NCBI RefSeq assembly: GCF_963678635.1
Contig: NC_087063.1
Span: 9,644,386-9,708,385, forward strand
Length of the DNA: 64,000 nucleotides
From: Symsagittifera roscoffensis
Taxonomy: Eukaryota; Xenacoelomorpha; Acoela; Convolutidae
Direction: 5' to 3'
The notes under the pieces were generated by a model. The model had not been told where the DNA came from and did not search any database. It saw nothing but the letters and a program-made list of their open reading frames with translations. Below are positions 10,640 through 22,114 of this stretch, one piece after another. Every line of letters begins with the position of its first letter. Within the stretch, counting starts at the first letter, position 1. The translations under genes and the position numbers were made by a program.

Positions 10640-13600
10640 AAAAAAAGTTTTTTCTTAATTCAACATATTCCTAAACATTTTGAATTTAAATTGCATTTCA
10701 AAAATTAAAAAAACAGCTAAAAAAAGCTACATTCTTCAAAGCGTGAGTTGCAAAGAAATCTAATCATTTCATTTTGATAAAAACAACCACAACAAGTGTT
10801 CCCCAAAAAGCATAATTCAATATACTTAATTTTAAAAATAACTCATACGTTGTTTGAATGTCGAAATATACCCGAATTTGCTCGAGAACGGTCAAAATTT
10901 ATCTTGATTGGGAAAAAACTTAGAACATACCGATTTTTGGTCGAGCATGGTCGAAACATACCAAACTTTGGTCGAGAAGCTCAAAAGATAGATTGATCAC
11001 TTCGACCCGATATCTTTTTTTTTTGTCAAAGACCCTTTTATACTAGGGTTAATTAGCAGTCAAAAACAATTTGAAAACTTAACCAATTAAAAGTATTTGT
11101 AAAGTTAAATTCTAATCTACGTCTTCTGCAATTTTTTCAAAAACGTTTTCTTTCCTTTTAGCAACAATATTTTTGCATACAGGCTTCTTTCGACATAAGG
11201 GAAGGACAATCCTGTAATCTCAGCTGAGATAAGTCGCTGAGCTTTTACTAGAGAGCTGCAGAACCTTCACAAAAGATGCTTTGGACATACCAAAAGCAGC
11301 AAAATGACCAAAAACTTGATTGTTATTAGTATGCAAATAGTGTGCAAAAACTGCAAGAATCTTACAAAAATATTGCGATTCTTGGGGTATTTGCGAAAAA
11401 ATTACGAAATCAAAAAAAATGAGAAAACATCCGTTTTGCCATAAGAAATGGTAACTGGGGAGAGAGCTTTTGTTATGTGTTTTTTAAAAACAATAAAAAC
11501 TAATATCGGTCCCCATATGGTTCCCATGTGTAAAAGGAGGATTTCAGAGATAAAATAGATCGTGTGTCGCAAAAATCTTCGTTTTTTTGCCCTATTTCAT
11601 CCCTCACCTTATTTAAGAATCAATTTTTCTGGTGCAAGGAGTGTTTTTGTTTTTACAAGATTTAAAATGATGGAACCCGTGTTAAACTATTTATTTAAAT
11701 CATATTTTATTTATCTGTAACAATTTTATTACTAACAAATCATGATCCGTGGTTAAATATTCATTGTACAACCGAAACCCTAGTGGTTGAGAGAAATAAA
11801 ATCAAAGATTGAAATCAATTGTTTTTTTCTTCTTTGACTCCGCAAAAAACCAGTTTATCCCTAGACCTCTTGAGACTAGAAAATAAAAGAGTAAGAATAG
11901 GATTGGCATTAGACTAAGAAGTTGCACCAATCTCATACGGCCGAAAAAAAACAGCGTGACGAACAGACGTTGTACTTGATCCAAAATTATTCAACTAGAA
12001 CGCCACTCCGGACCTCAATAAACCGGGTGCGACCAACGAGTCTCCAGCTGACCTACAACTTACCTAGGTTTTAGCAATAACTAAACAAATCAAGAGAAAA
12101 TAATAAAAGTCAGCTTATTTCCTCATCTCAATAAGTGTAACAGACACAAGCCAGTTACCAAGGCGAATCTCAGTCACAAATTAACGAAAAATCAAAACGC
12201 CATCGTTGAAATAAAATAAGCAAAAGTGACGAAAACGACTAAAATTGACCATGAAAATTTTGCGCAGTAAATCTACGATTATAAAAACTTATAAAATCAA
12301 TTGAGTATGAATAAACTAACAGTAATAAAACCATCATTACCGAATGATGTCCATTAAAACTCACCTACTCTTTAAATCTTAAGTAAACGTTCTAGTTTTT
12401 TTTTCATTTTCGAAAATTTAATTACAGAAAATATACCAAAACTAATTTTTAATTAAACCAAATCGTCATTGAATATCAACATCTATTGACTTTTTGTCAT
12501 TCTGAGTTGTTTTTCTTTGTCAATCAAGGAGGTTATCAGATAATTTTTCAAAAAAAAATTTCATTGAATTTAATTTTTTTTTGAAAAATCAACTTAATTT
12601 TAAATACAAAATCATCAAGGTTTCTCCTTTGATCTTTCACTTTAAGAGATCTTATTTTCTTCTGAAAGTTTAAATCATCAAGGCTTCTCCATGGATTTAT
12701 AAGCTTTTGAAAAAAAGTTATTTATCTAGTTTCAAAACTAGATCATCAAGATTTTCCATTGATCATTTCAAATAAATCTTTCAATTCAACCAGTCCCTTT
12801 AACTAAGTGCTAAATGACCTATGTTGTTGATTCAATTTACTATTCAAGATTACAGTTTTTACTTTCAAAAGAAACCATTAAAATTAAGCTAAACATTGAA
12901 GCACATAGGTTTTTCATCCTTCAGTTGATCCTTACCTCACATAAAAGTCACATAATCACAGCAGAAACTACTCAAAAGACCGTTCTAGAATCTGCTCACT
13001 TGATCGCAAAATCAATTTTCAAAATCAAACTTAATTAAGAATTATGATAATAGGAATGATATTTTCAGATCACCGAAAAATCTTCAAAAAACACAATAGA
13101 TATAGAAAAAGTAATTAAAATAAAAGAAATTCTCAAAATCTTTCAAAATTAACACACCAAAAGAACAACTTCCAAAAATCAAGTCGACCATATGAAAGTC
13201 ACTGAGATAACAGACCAAAACACCAACTGACAATCAACTAGGTACATAATAACTCTAAAACAACTACTGGTCTCCCTGGGAATAAAACGAATGAAACACC
13301 AAACCACAATAATTATCTTAGAGCAAATGGCGATAGCAATAACGAAAAAACACTAAGAATTTACTTATTAAAAATCAGAAATTAAATGAAAACTTTTGTT
13401 AGATCTAAAAATTAACAAAAAGATCTACCAGATAAAAACGGATAAAAAACAAATAAATGTTACAATATATATCCTATACCCAAAAACAATTCACAAAACT
13501 ACTACTAGATTATACAGAATGTGAATCTTCACGACGATCAATCAGCAAAGGAAAAATGTATAAAAAAACATCCAAAAATTTGGATACCAAGAGAAAATCG

Positions 13601-15740
13601 AAAGAAAAAAATTTTTCAACCTCAGAAATAAAGATAGATTTTTCAAATTGAACCAGTTCTAAGTTGTTGGAATACGCAAGCCAACAATTTAATTATGAAA
13701 TAATCGTTCACAAATAAAAGAGAAATACACTCCAAAAATGATTGTTCATTAACACTTTTCAAATACAAAAACCATTTTTTTCAATTTTTTTCTTTCATAA
13801 TAGAAAAGAAAACAATACGTTGTTATGATAACTATTTGGTTTTTTTTCCACGCTTCAAATTGTATTTACACCAGCAATTTTTTTAAAATTTGATTGAAAA
13901 TGCAAATTTCATCAAATTAGTAGGTCGAAAGTTAGGTAGGGTAGCAAATTGCAGATAACAGTTTGGTAGGAGAATTTTGAGCTGTTATCATCAAAAGCAT
14001 CACTTAATTTTTCTAGTAAGAACCAGTTCTAATAATTTTAGGAAACCTTCTGTTACCTAATTAGGCATCAATTTATGGCCGTTTTTTGGAGTAGGATTAC
14101 TAGATTTAATCTGAATTTTGAGAAAACACTCGTTTTGCCATAGAACTGTCAGCTGGGGAGAGAACTTTTGATATGCGTTTATTAAAAAAAGCTCCTATGT
14201 GTAAAAGAAGATTTTCTCTGAGCAAATGGATCGTGTATTTCGAATGTCTTCTTTTTTGCTTCAGTTCATCTCTCACCTTATTTAAGAATCAATTTTTCTG
14301 GTGCATGGATTGTTACTGTTTTTACGAGAAATCAAATATTTGAGCCATTTTTGAACTACTTGTTTAAATTACTATTTTTATTTTTTTTTGTAAAATGTTC
14401 ATTACAAGCCAATCATGATCCATGGTTAAATATTTCTCTAGTTTTGCACAACTGAAACCCCTAGTGGTTGAGAGAAAAAAATCAAAGATCGAAATCAGTT
14501 GCTTTTTCCTCTCCTCTGACTCCACAATAAACCAATATATCCCTAGACTTTTTGAGACTAGGAAAATTATGAGTAAGAAAAAAATTGGTATTAGACTATG
14601 AAGTTGCACAAATCTATCTAGCCGAAAAAATATAGCAGACGGGTCTCGAGCAGTTGTACAACTGATTTTGTACTAAAGTTAGCTTATTTCCACATCTCAA
14701 TAAGTATAACAAAGCCAAGTCAGTTATCTAGACGAATATCAATAACAACATAACGAAAACCAAAACTGCATAGCAAAGCAATAATAAAGAAAGGGGACGA
14801 AAAGGACTAATATCGACCAACAGCGATTTGTGCCGTAAAATCGAAAAGTTCTATAATAACTGCATCAAATTGAGCCGTAAATCTACGAATATGAAGCATT
14901 ATAAAATCATGTGAAATATAAATGAAATAACCTTTTTATAACAATCAAGACCGAGTTGATGGCCATTAAAAATCCTTTACCTCACCTCCTGAAATCTGTA
15001 GTAAATGTTCCAAGTATTTTTTTTATTTTTAAAAATTTAATTACAGAAAAAAAACGAAAAAAAAAATTAAAAAAAATACACCAAATTGTCATTGAACATC
15101 AGCGTTTTCTGAATTTTTGTCTTATTAACTTTCTCTGTCGATAAATGAAGGTTATCAAACATTTTTTTCCTATAAAATTTTCATGATTTTTAACTTTCTT
15201 TTTTAAAATCAACATAATTTGAGGTACAAGATCATCGAGGTTTCTCCTATGATCTTTCAATTTAAGTGATATTGCAAAAATTTAAAGAATAAAGTCATCA
15301 AGGCTTCTCTTTGCATTTATAGGCTTTAGAGAAACTTATTTCTCTCATTTCATAAACTAGATCATCAGGGTTTTCCTTGGATCTCTTAAATTAAACCTTT
15401 CAAATTCAACCAGTCCCTCAAGTTAAGTGCTAAATGATTCATAGTGTTGATTCATTCCACGACTAGATCGATATTTCTAATTTCAAAACTCGCCATTTAA
15501 TTTGAACTAAACAGTGAAGCACTTAGGTTACTCGTCCTTCAGTTGATCCTTACCTCTTATTCGACACGGGCTTAGCACAAACCTTAAAAAAAGTAAGCTC
15601 TAAAATCGGATCGGCGATTCACTCGCGTTCTAAATTTACCTGAACACTGCATATTGATTTTCTCATCTGCAAACATAGAGTCAATCGATCCCTTTTAAAG
15701 GGAAATTAGGGGTGCATAAAAGCAGAGGGGTGCATAAAAG
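10640..15740. repeat. Tandem segmental duplication, copy 1
   Basis: This segment and 15,741-20,336 are the same sequence at an offset of about 5.34 kb through most of their length (the offset is about 5.08 kb at the left edge because the right copy has extra ~296-bp repeat sequence). Inside, the block from about 11,380 to 12,960 recurs in diverged form at 14,100-15,560, so the structure is a repeat within a repeat. Only short frames are open and I found no convincing gene apart from the SL-RNA-like block near 12,000. The 15,560-15,740 end holds a GGGGTGCATAAAAGCA duplication. Confidence 0.9.
11944..12118 (-). ncRNA. Spliced-leader-RNA-like block, copy 1
   Basis: Read on the minus strand there is, in order: a U-rich possible leader ending AACCTAG; a consensus splice donor GTAAGTTG (GT at 12,063-12,062); a GC-rich stem-loop built from CGCACCCGG pairing with CCGGAGTGGCG; an AATTTTGG box (11,988-11,981) matching an Sm-protein binding site; a second possible hairpin around CGTCTGTTCGTCACG; and a run of eight T. 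This is the layout of animal spliced-leader RNA genes, which are often in tandem repeats, as this is. Against it: no promoter element was recognised, the leader start is unknown, and shared repeats could explain conservation. It could also simply be part of a transposon. Confidence 0.25.
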
Positions 15741-18700
15741 CAATTTAACATATTCCTAAACATTTTGAATTTAAATTGCAAACCGGTATTTCAAAAATTA
15801 AAAAAATAGCTCAAAAAAGCTACATTCTTCAAAGCGTGAGTTGCAAAGAAATCTAATCATTTCATTCTGATAAAAAAACCACAACAAGTGTTCCCCAAAA
15901 AGCTTAATTCAATATACTTAATTTTAAAAATAACTCATACGTTGTTTGAATGTCGAAATGTACCCGAATTTGCTCGAGAACGGTCAAAATTTATCTTGAT
16001 TTGGAAAAAACTTAGAACATACCAATTTTTGGTCGAGAAGCTCAAAAAATAGATTGACCACCTCGACCCGGTATCTTTTTTTTTGTCAAAAACCCTTTTA
16101 TACTAGGGTTAATTAGCGGTCAAAAACAATTTGAAAACTTAACCAATTAAAAGTATTTTCAAAGTTAAATTCTAATCTGCCTCTTCTGCAATCTTTTCAA
16201 AGACGTTGTCTTTCCTTTTAGAAACAATATTTTTGCATACAGGCTTCTTTCGACATAAGGGAAGGACAATCCAGTAATCTCAGCTGAGATAAGTCGCTAA
16301 AGCATAGTCGAAACATACCAAATTTTGGTCGAGAAGCTCAAAAAATAGATTGACCACCTCGACCCGGTATCTTTTTTTTTGTCAAAAACCCTTTTATACT
16401 AGGGATAATTAGCGGTCAAAAAAAATTTGAAAACTTAACCAATTAAAAGTATTTTCAAAGTTAAATTCTAATCTGCCTCTTCTGCAATCTTTTCAAAGAC
16501 GTTGTCTTTCCTTTTAGAAACAATATTTTTGCATACAGGCTTCTTTCGACATAAGGGAAGGACAATCCAGTAATCTCAGCTGAGATAAGTCGCTGAGCCT
16601 TTACTAGAGACCTGCAAAACCTTCAAAAAAGATGCTTTGGACATACCAAAAGCAGCAAAATGACCAAAAACTTGATTGTTATTAGAATCCAAATAGTGTG
16701 CAAGAAGCTTAAAAAAAATGCGATTTTTGGGGTATTCGCGAAAAAATTACTAAATTTAAAATTTGAGAAAACGTCCGTTTTGCCATAAAAAATGGTAACT
16801 GGTGAGAGAGCTTTTGTTATGTGTTTTTTAAAAACAAAAACTAATATCTGTACCCATATGGTTCCCATGTGTAAACAGGAGGATTTCAGAGATAAAATAG
16901 ATCGTGCGTCGCAAAAATCTTCGTTTTTTGCACTATTTCATCCCTCACCTTATTTAGGAATCAATTTTTCTGGTGCAAAGAGTGTTTTTGTTTTTACAAG
17001 ATTTAAAATGATGGAACCAGTTTTAAACTATTTATTTAAATCATATTTTATTTATCTGTAACAAATTTATTACTAACCAATCATGATCCGTGGTTAAATA
17101 TTCATTATACAACCGAAACCCTAGTGGTTGAGAAAAATAAAATCAAAGATTGAAATCAATTGTTTTTTTCTTCTTTGACTCCGCAAAAAACCAGTTTATC
17201 CCTAGACCTCTTGAGACTAGAAAAAAAAAGAGTAAGAATAGGAATGGCATTAGACTAAGAAGTTGCACGAGTCTCACACGGCCGAAAAAAAACAGCGTGA
17301 CGAACAGACGTTGTACTTGATCCAAAATTATTCAACTAGAACGCCACTCCGGACCTCAATAAACCGGGTGCGACCAACGAGTCTCCAGCTGACCTACAAC
17401 TTACCTAGGTTTTAGCAATAACTAAACAAATCAAGAGAAAATAATAAAAGTCAGCTTATTTCCTCATCTCAATAAGTGTAACAGACACAAGCCAGTTACC
17501 AAGGCGAATCTCAGTCACAAATCAACGAAAAATCAAAACGCCATCGTCGAAATAAAATAAGCAAAAGTGACGAAAACGACTAAAATTGACCATGAAAATT
17601 TTGCGCAGTAAATCTACGATTATAAAACCTTATAAAATCAATTGAGTATGAATAAACTAACAGTAATAAAACCATCATTACCGAATGATGTCCATTAAAA
17701 CTCACCTACTCTTTAAATCTTAAGTAAACGTTCTAGTTTTTTTTTCATTTTCGAAAATTTAATTACAGAAAATATACCAAAACTAATTATTAATTAAACC
17801 AAATTGTCATTAAATATCAATATCCATTGACTTTTTGTCATTCTGAGTTGTTTTTCTTTGTCAATCAATGAGGTTATCATATAATTTTTCATGTGAAATT
17901 TTCATTGAATTTAATTTTTTTTTGAAAAATCAACTTAATTTTAGATACAAAATCATCAAGGTTTCTCCTTTGATCTTTCACTTTAAGAGATCTTATTTTC
18001 TTTTGAAAGCTTAAATCATCAAGGCTTCTCCATGGATTTATAAGCTTTTGAAAAAAGTTATTTATCTAGTTTCAAAACTAGATCATCAAGTTTTCCCATT
18101 GATCATTTCAAATAAATCTTTCAATTCAAACAGTCCCTTTAACTAAGTGCTAAATGACCTATGTTGTTGATTCAATTTCCTATTCAAGATTACAGTTTTT
18201 ACTTTCAAAACAAACCATTAAAATTAAGCTAAACATTGAAGCACATAGGTTTTTCATCCTTCAGTTGATCCTTACCTCTTGATTGACACAGGCTTACGTC
18301 ACATAAAAGTCACATAATCACAGCATAAACTACTCAAAAGACCGTTCTAGAATCTGGTCACTTGATCGCAAAATCAATTTTCAAAATCAAACTTAATTAA
18401 GAATTATGATAATAGGAGTGATAATTTCAGATCACCAAAAAAACATCAAAAAACACAATAGATATAGAAAAAGTAATTAAAATAAAAGAAATTCTCAAAA
18501 TCTTTCAAAGTTACCACACCAAAAGAACAACTTCCAAAAATCAAGTCGACCATATGAAAGTCACTGAGATAACAGACCAAAACACCAACTGACAATCAAC
18601 TAGGTACATAATAACTCTAAAACAACTACTGGTCTCCCTGGGAATAAAACGAATGAAACACCAAACCACAATAATTATCTTAGAGCAAATGGCGATAGCA

Positions 18701-20336
18701 ATAACGAAAAAACACTAAGAATTTACTTATTAAAAATCAGAAATTAAATTAAAATTTTTGTTAGATCTAAAAATTAACAAAAAGATCTACCAGATAAAAA
18801 CGGATAAAAGTCAAATAAATGTTACAATATATATCCTATACCCAAAAACAATTCACAAAACTACTACTAGATTTTACAGAATGTGAATCTTCACGACGGT
18901 CAGCAAAGGAAAAATGTATAAAATAACATCCAAAAATTTGGATACCAAGAGAAAATCGGAAGAAAAAAACTTTTCAACCTCAGAAATAAAGATAGATTTT
19001 TCAAATTGAACCAGTTCTAAGTTGTTGGAATACGCAAGCCAACAATTTGATCATGAAATAATCGTTTACAAATAAAAGAGAAATACACTCCAAAAATGAT
19101 TGTTCATTAACACTTTTCAAATACAAAAAACCATTTTTTTCAATTTTTTCTTTCATGATAGAAAAGAAAACAATACGATTTTATGATAACTATTTGGTTT
19201 TTTTTCCGGACTTCAAATTGTATTTACACCAATAATTTTTTTAAAATTTGATTAAAAATGCAAATTTCATCAAGTTAGTAAGTCGAAAGTTAGGTAGGGT
19301 AGCAAATTGCAGATAACAGTTTGGTAGGAGAATACTGAGCTGTAATCATCAAAAGAATCACTTTATTTTTCTAGTAAGAACCAGTTCTAATAATTTTAGG
19401 GAACCTTCTGTTACCTATATAGGCATCAATTTATGGCCGTTTTATGGAGTAGGGTTACTAGATTTAATCTGAATTTTGAGAAAACACTCGTTTTGCCATA
19501 GAACTGTCAGCTGGGGAGAGAACTTTTGATATGCGTTAATTAAAAAAAGCTTTGAAATCTGTCCCCATATGGTTCCTATGTGTAAAAGAAGATTTTCTCT
19601 GAGCAAATGGATCGTGTATTTCGAATATCTTCTTTTTTGCTTCATTTCATCTCTCACCTTATTTAAGAATCAATTTTTCTGGTGCATGGAGTGTTACTGT
19701 TTTTACGCGAAATCAAATATTTGAGCCATTTTTGAACTACTTGTTTAAATTACATTTTTATATTTTTTTGTAAATTGTGTATTACAAGCCAATCATGATC
19801 CATGGTTAAATATTTCTCTAGTTTTGCACAACTGAAACCCCTAGTGGTTGAGAGAAAAAATCAAAGATCGAAATCAGTTGCTTTTCCTCTCCTCTGACTC
19901 CACATTGAACTAATATATCCCTAGACCTTTTGAGACTAGGAAATTTATGAGTAAGAACAAAATTGGTATTAGACTATGAAGTTGAACAAATCTATCTAGC
20001 CGAAAAAATATAGCAGACGAGTCTCGAGCAGTTGTACAACTTATTTCGTACTAAAGTTAGCTTATTTCCACATCTCAATAAGTATAACAAAGCCAAGTCA
20101 GTTATCTAGACGAATATCAATAACAACATAACGAAAACCAAAACTGCATAGCAAAGCAATAATAAAGAAAGGGGACGAAAAGGACTAATATCGACCAACA
20201 GCGATTTGTGCCGTAAAATCGAAAAGTTCTATAATAACTGCATCAAATTGAGCCGTAAATCTACGAATATGAAGCATTATAAAATCATGTGAAATATAAA
20301 TGAAATAACCTTTTTATAACAATCAAGACCGAGTTA
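15741..20336. repeat. Tandem segmental duplication, copy 2
   Basis: Right-hand copy of the ~5.3-kb duplication. Most of 16,560-19,310 matches 11,220-13,960 with few differences, and 19,380-20,336 matches 14,040-14,960. The match stops abruptly near 20,336, after AATCAAGACCGAGTT. About two ~296-bp repeat units lie at 16,030-16,560. The near-identity indicates a recent event, or continuing exchange, in an otherwise old array. Confidence 0.9.
17287..17459 (-). ncRNA. Spliced-leader-RNA-like block, copy 2
   Basis: Copy of the block at 11,944-12,118 in the second segmental duplicate. The donor-like GTAAGT (GT at 17,404-17,403), GC-rich stem, AATTTTGG box (17,329-17,322) and terminal T-run are all unchanged. 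Related repeats at about 14,640 and 20,000 lack this ~170-base segment altogether, so the block is a discrete piece within the family. Confidence 0.25.
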
Positions 20337-21100
20337 ATAGAATAACAATTAATAGAAAAAAATCTACTCTTTCCACCAACCCGTTTCGAAACGACAATCA
20401 TATGACCCGAGGACTTACAATAACAATCAGAAAACGAGAGAACTAAGCATTCTGAAATTAAAATAATTAACACCTGGATTTCACATCAATTTTTCATACT
20501 AACTTTTTTATCATTACCAAATATAGCAAAGATAATCTTTTTTATCAATACCAAATATAGCACAGATAATGCATAACCTTTCTTTTCCGGAATGACCTTT
20601 AGTTACACCACATAAAAAGGAGTAGGTTATATTGAAACAAAACTCACTCACTACAAAAAAATTACTAACAACAACAGATTTCGCAAAAAAAAATTTTAAA
20701 GTTTTTTAGTAGATCCAGCCGAAACAATTTTTCATCGCCTTAGACCATAACTATTACAAAAAACAAACTAAAATTTTTAATTCAGAGATAGTCAGCTCTC
20801 ATAATGAATTGCCTATCCAAATAGACCAATTATAGACAAAATCATTATTTTGGACAAAAAAATCCAAACCATTTTCCAGAAGATAAATTTATTCTTGTTA
20901 GAGCCAACAATCATCTCATTCCATTATACAAATGCTAAATCAATGGAATCACGAGAAACAACCAGATATTTTCAAACCCTGTTCAGATCCACAAGAAACT
21001 GAACAATAAAAAATAAACATCCAGTATAACCAAATCTTACATTTAAAACTCGCAATAAAAAACTACCGATAAAAAACCCGCTCTTATTTCAAACTTACCA
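20337..21100. other. AT-rich stretch, no gene seen
   Basis: Unique AT-rich sequence to the right of the duplications. A short direct repeat (AATACCAAATATAGCA twice near 20,515 and 20,550) is the only structure seen. Confidence 0.5.
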
Positions 21101-21102
21101 AC

Positions 21103-21758
21103 TTGAAACAGTCAAAAAAAAATAATAATCTTTTTTTTTCGCAACAACGCAAAAGCAGTAAGCAGCAGCTTACAAATTTTATTCAACTAGCAAGTACAGC
21201 AGAATCATTAATATTGAAAGCAGATCCATACCTTATTGTTGGATCATCAAGTAAACCAAATAAAACCTTAAAAGATTTCACAGGAACAGAACCTGATTAT
21301 TCTTGTGGACACAATTTAAATGCACTAACAGCAAATCTAATTTAAAATGCAAGACCAGAACCTATAAACCATTCCTCTCTTCGCCAAAACTGGATTCACA
21401 GAGGTAAGGCTTTAAAAATACACTTGATAGAGACGCTCAAAAATTGTTTTCATTTTTACATATGAAAAAAAATATGATTGGAAACAATTCACACAGGAAA
21501 TTTCAAAAAATGTTTGGTTCCAAGAGAAGTAAGCAACATCATAAATTTGAATGTGAAATCTGCAGTAAACCAAATGAAACAATCAAGCAACTAACTGTAA
21601 GAACAAATATTTTGGCGCAGAAAGCATGCTCTTTACTTAAACATGATTACAAAAACACAAATCTGACAGCAAGTTTAAGGATGACCTTAACCTCATATTT
21701 CCAAAAAAGCAATCAAGAAAGAGCATCACATCCTTCATCATTTTGCAAAGCAGATTGA
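21103..21758 (+). pseudogene. Weak, broken coding-like region, family unknown
   Basis: Two plus-strand frames, 21,103-21,345 and 21,444-21,758, have more balanced composition than their surroundings, with segments such as SSSKPNKTLKDFTGTEPDYS and a cysteine pair in KFECEICSKPNET. They lie in different frames with stops between, so at best this is a decayed gene. The CEIC pair could be part of a zinc-binding unit, but no second pair follows. I do not recognise a family. Confidence 0.2.
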
Positions 21759-21899
21759 TTTTAGAAAATTTCTAGACAAAACAGAACAAGCAGTAATCTC
21801 AATGGAACTACAGGCAACAGAAAACTTAAAACTCTTTTGAAAAACTTACACCATGAACAAACTTACACCAGAACAAACTAATCTCAGAAAAAAAGTCAA

Positions 21900-22110
21900 A
21901 TAGTTGATGTAACATATTTTCTATACCCAAAATAATCTTACAAAGTTACTACTTGTTTATACAAAAATGTGATTATTCTCGAAGACCAGCAAGCAAAAGA
22001 ATAATGCTTAAAATACCAGCCAGAAAAATTTTGGGTAACAAGAAAAAATCAAAATAACAAAAATAATTTGCAAACTCCAGACCTAAAGATAGATTTTCTA
22101 ATTGTCTCAC
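21900..22110. repeat. Old copy of the 13.4-kb repeat segment
   Basis: Diverged copy of 13,440-13,650 (and of 18,820-19,010). Phrases such as TCTATACCCAAAA, CAAAACTACTACT and AAAGATAGATTTT recur in the same order. It shows that the repeat family reaches beyond the tandem array. Confidence 0.65.
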
Positions 22111-22114
22111 GCGC

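Larger units (their letters stand above)
3440..11250. repeat. Diverged tandem-repeat complex, long units
   Basis: Units of several hundred bases to over 1 kb recur with variable length. Each opens near a phrase like GCGTTAATTCGGAGTCAAAA (about 3600, 4945, 5515, 6540, 9515, 10620), then has AAATTGCAAACC, CATTTGAATTGCAAAGAACT, a cluster of CGAGCACGGTC and GTCGAAACATACC phrases, CTCGACCCGGTATCT, TACTAGGATTAATTAGCGGTC and TTCTAATCTACCTCTTCTGC. The short phrase is itself repeated head to tail at 3460-3600. Open frames here are short and not conserved between copies, so I read the array as non-coding. It may be an expanded satellite or the remains of a non-autonomous element that multiplied in tandem. 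Confidence 0.8.

Noticed and set aside
12040-12075. U1 snRNA 5' end (ACTTACCT) on the plus strand
   Set aside because: Only the first eight or so bases fit; none of the later U1 stems or its Sm site follow. The opposite strand reads better as a donor plus Sm-like site.
11802-17325. Duplicated 60-residue hydrophobic minus-strand frames (11,802-11,984 and 17,143-17,325)
   Set aside because: Their conservation is explained by the recent segmental duplication, and the older copies at 14.4 kb and 8.6 kb do not keep the protein.
8100-19700. AAATAAG|GTGAGAG donor-like step conserved in several repeat copies as a second spliced-leader candidate
   Set aside because: No Sm-like box or paired stem follows, so the donor alone is not informative in a conserved repeat.
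21103-21758. Reverse transcriptase or LINE remnant
   Set aside because: No YxDD, endonuclease or other retroelement motif seen in any frame.
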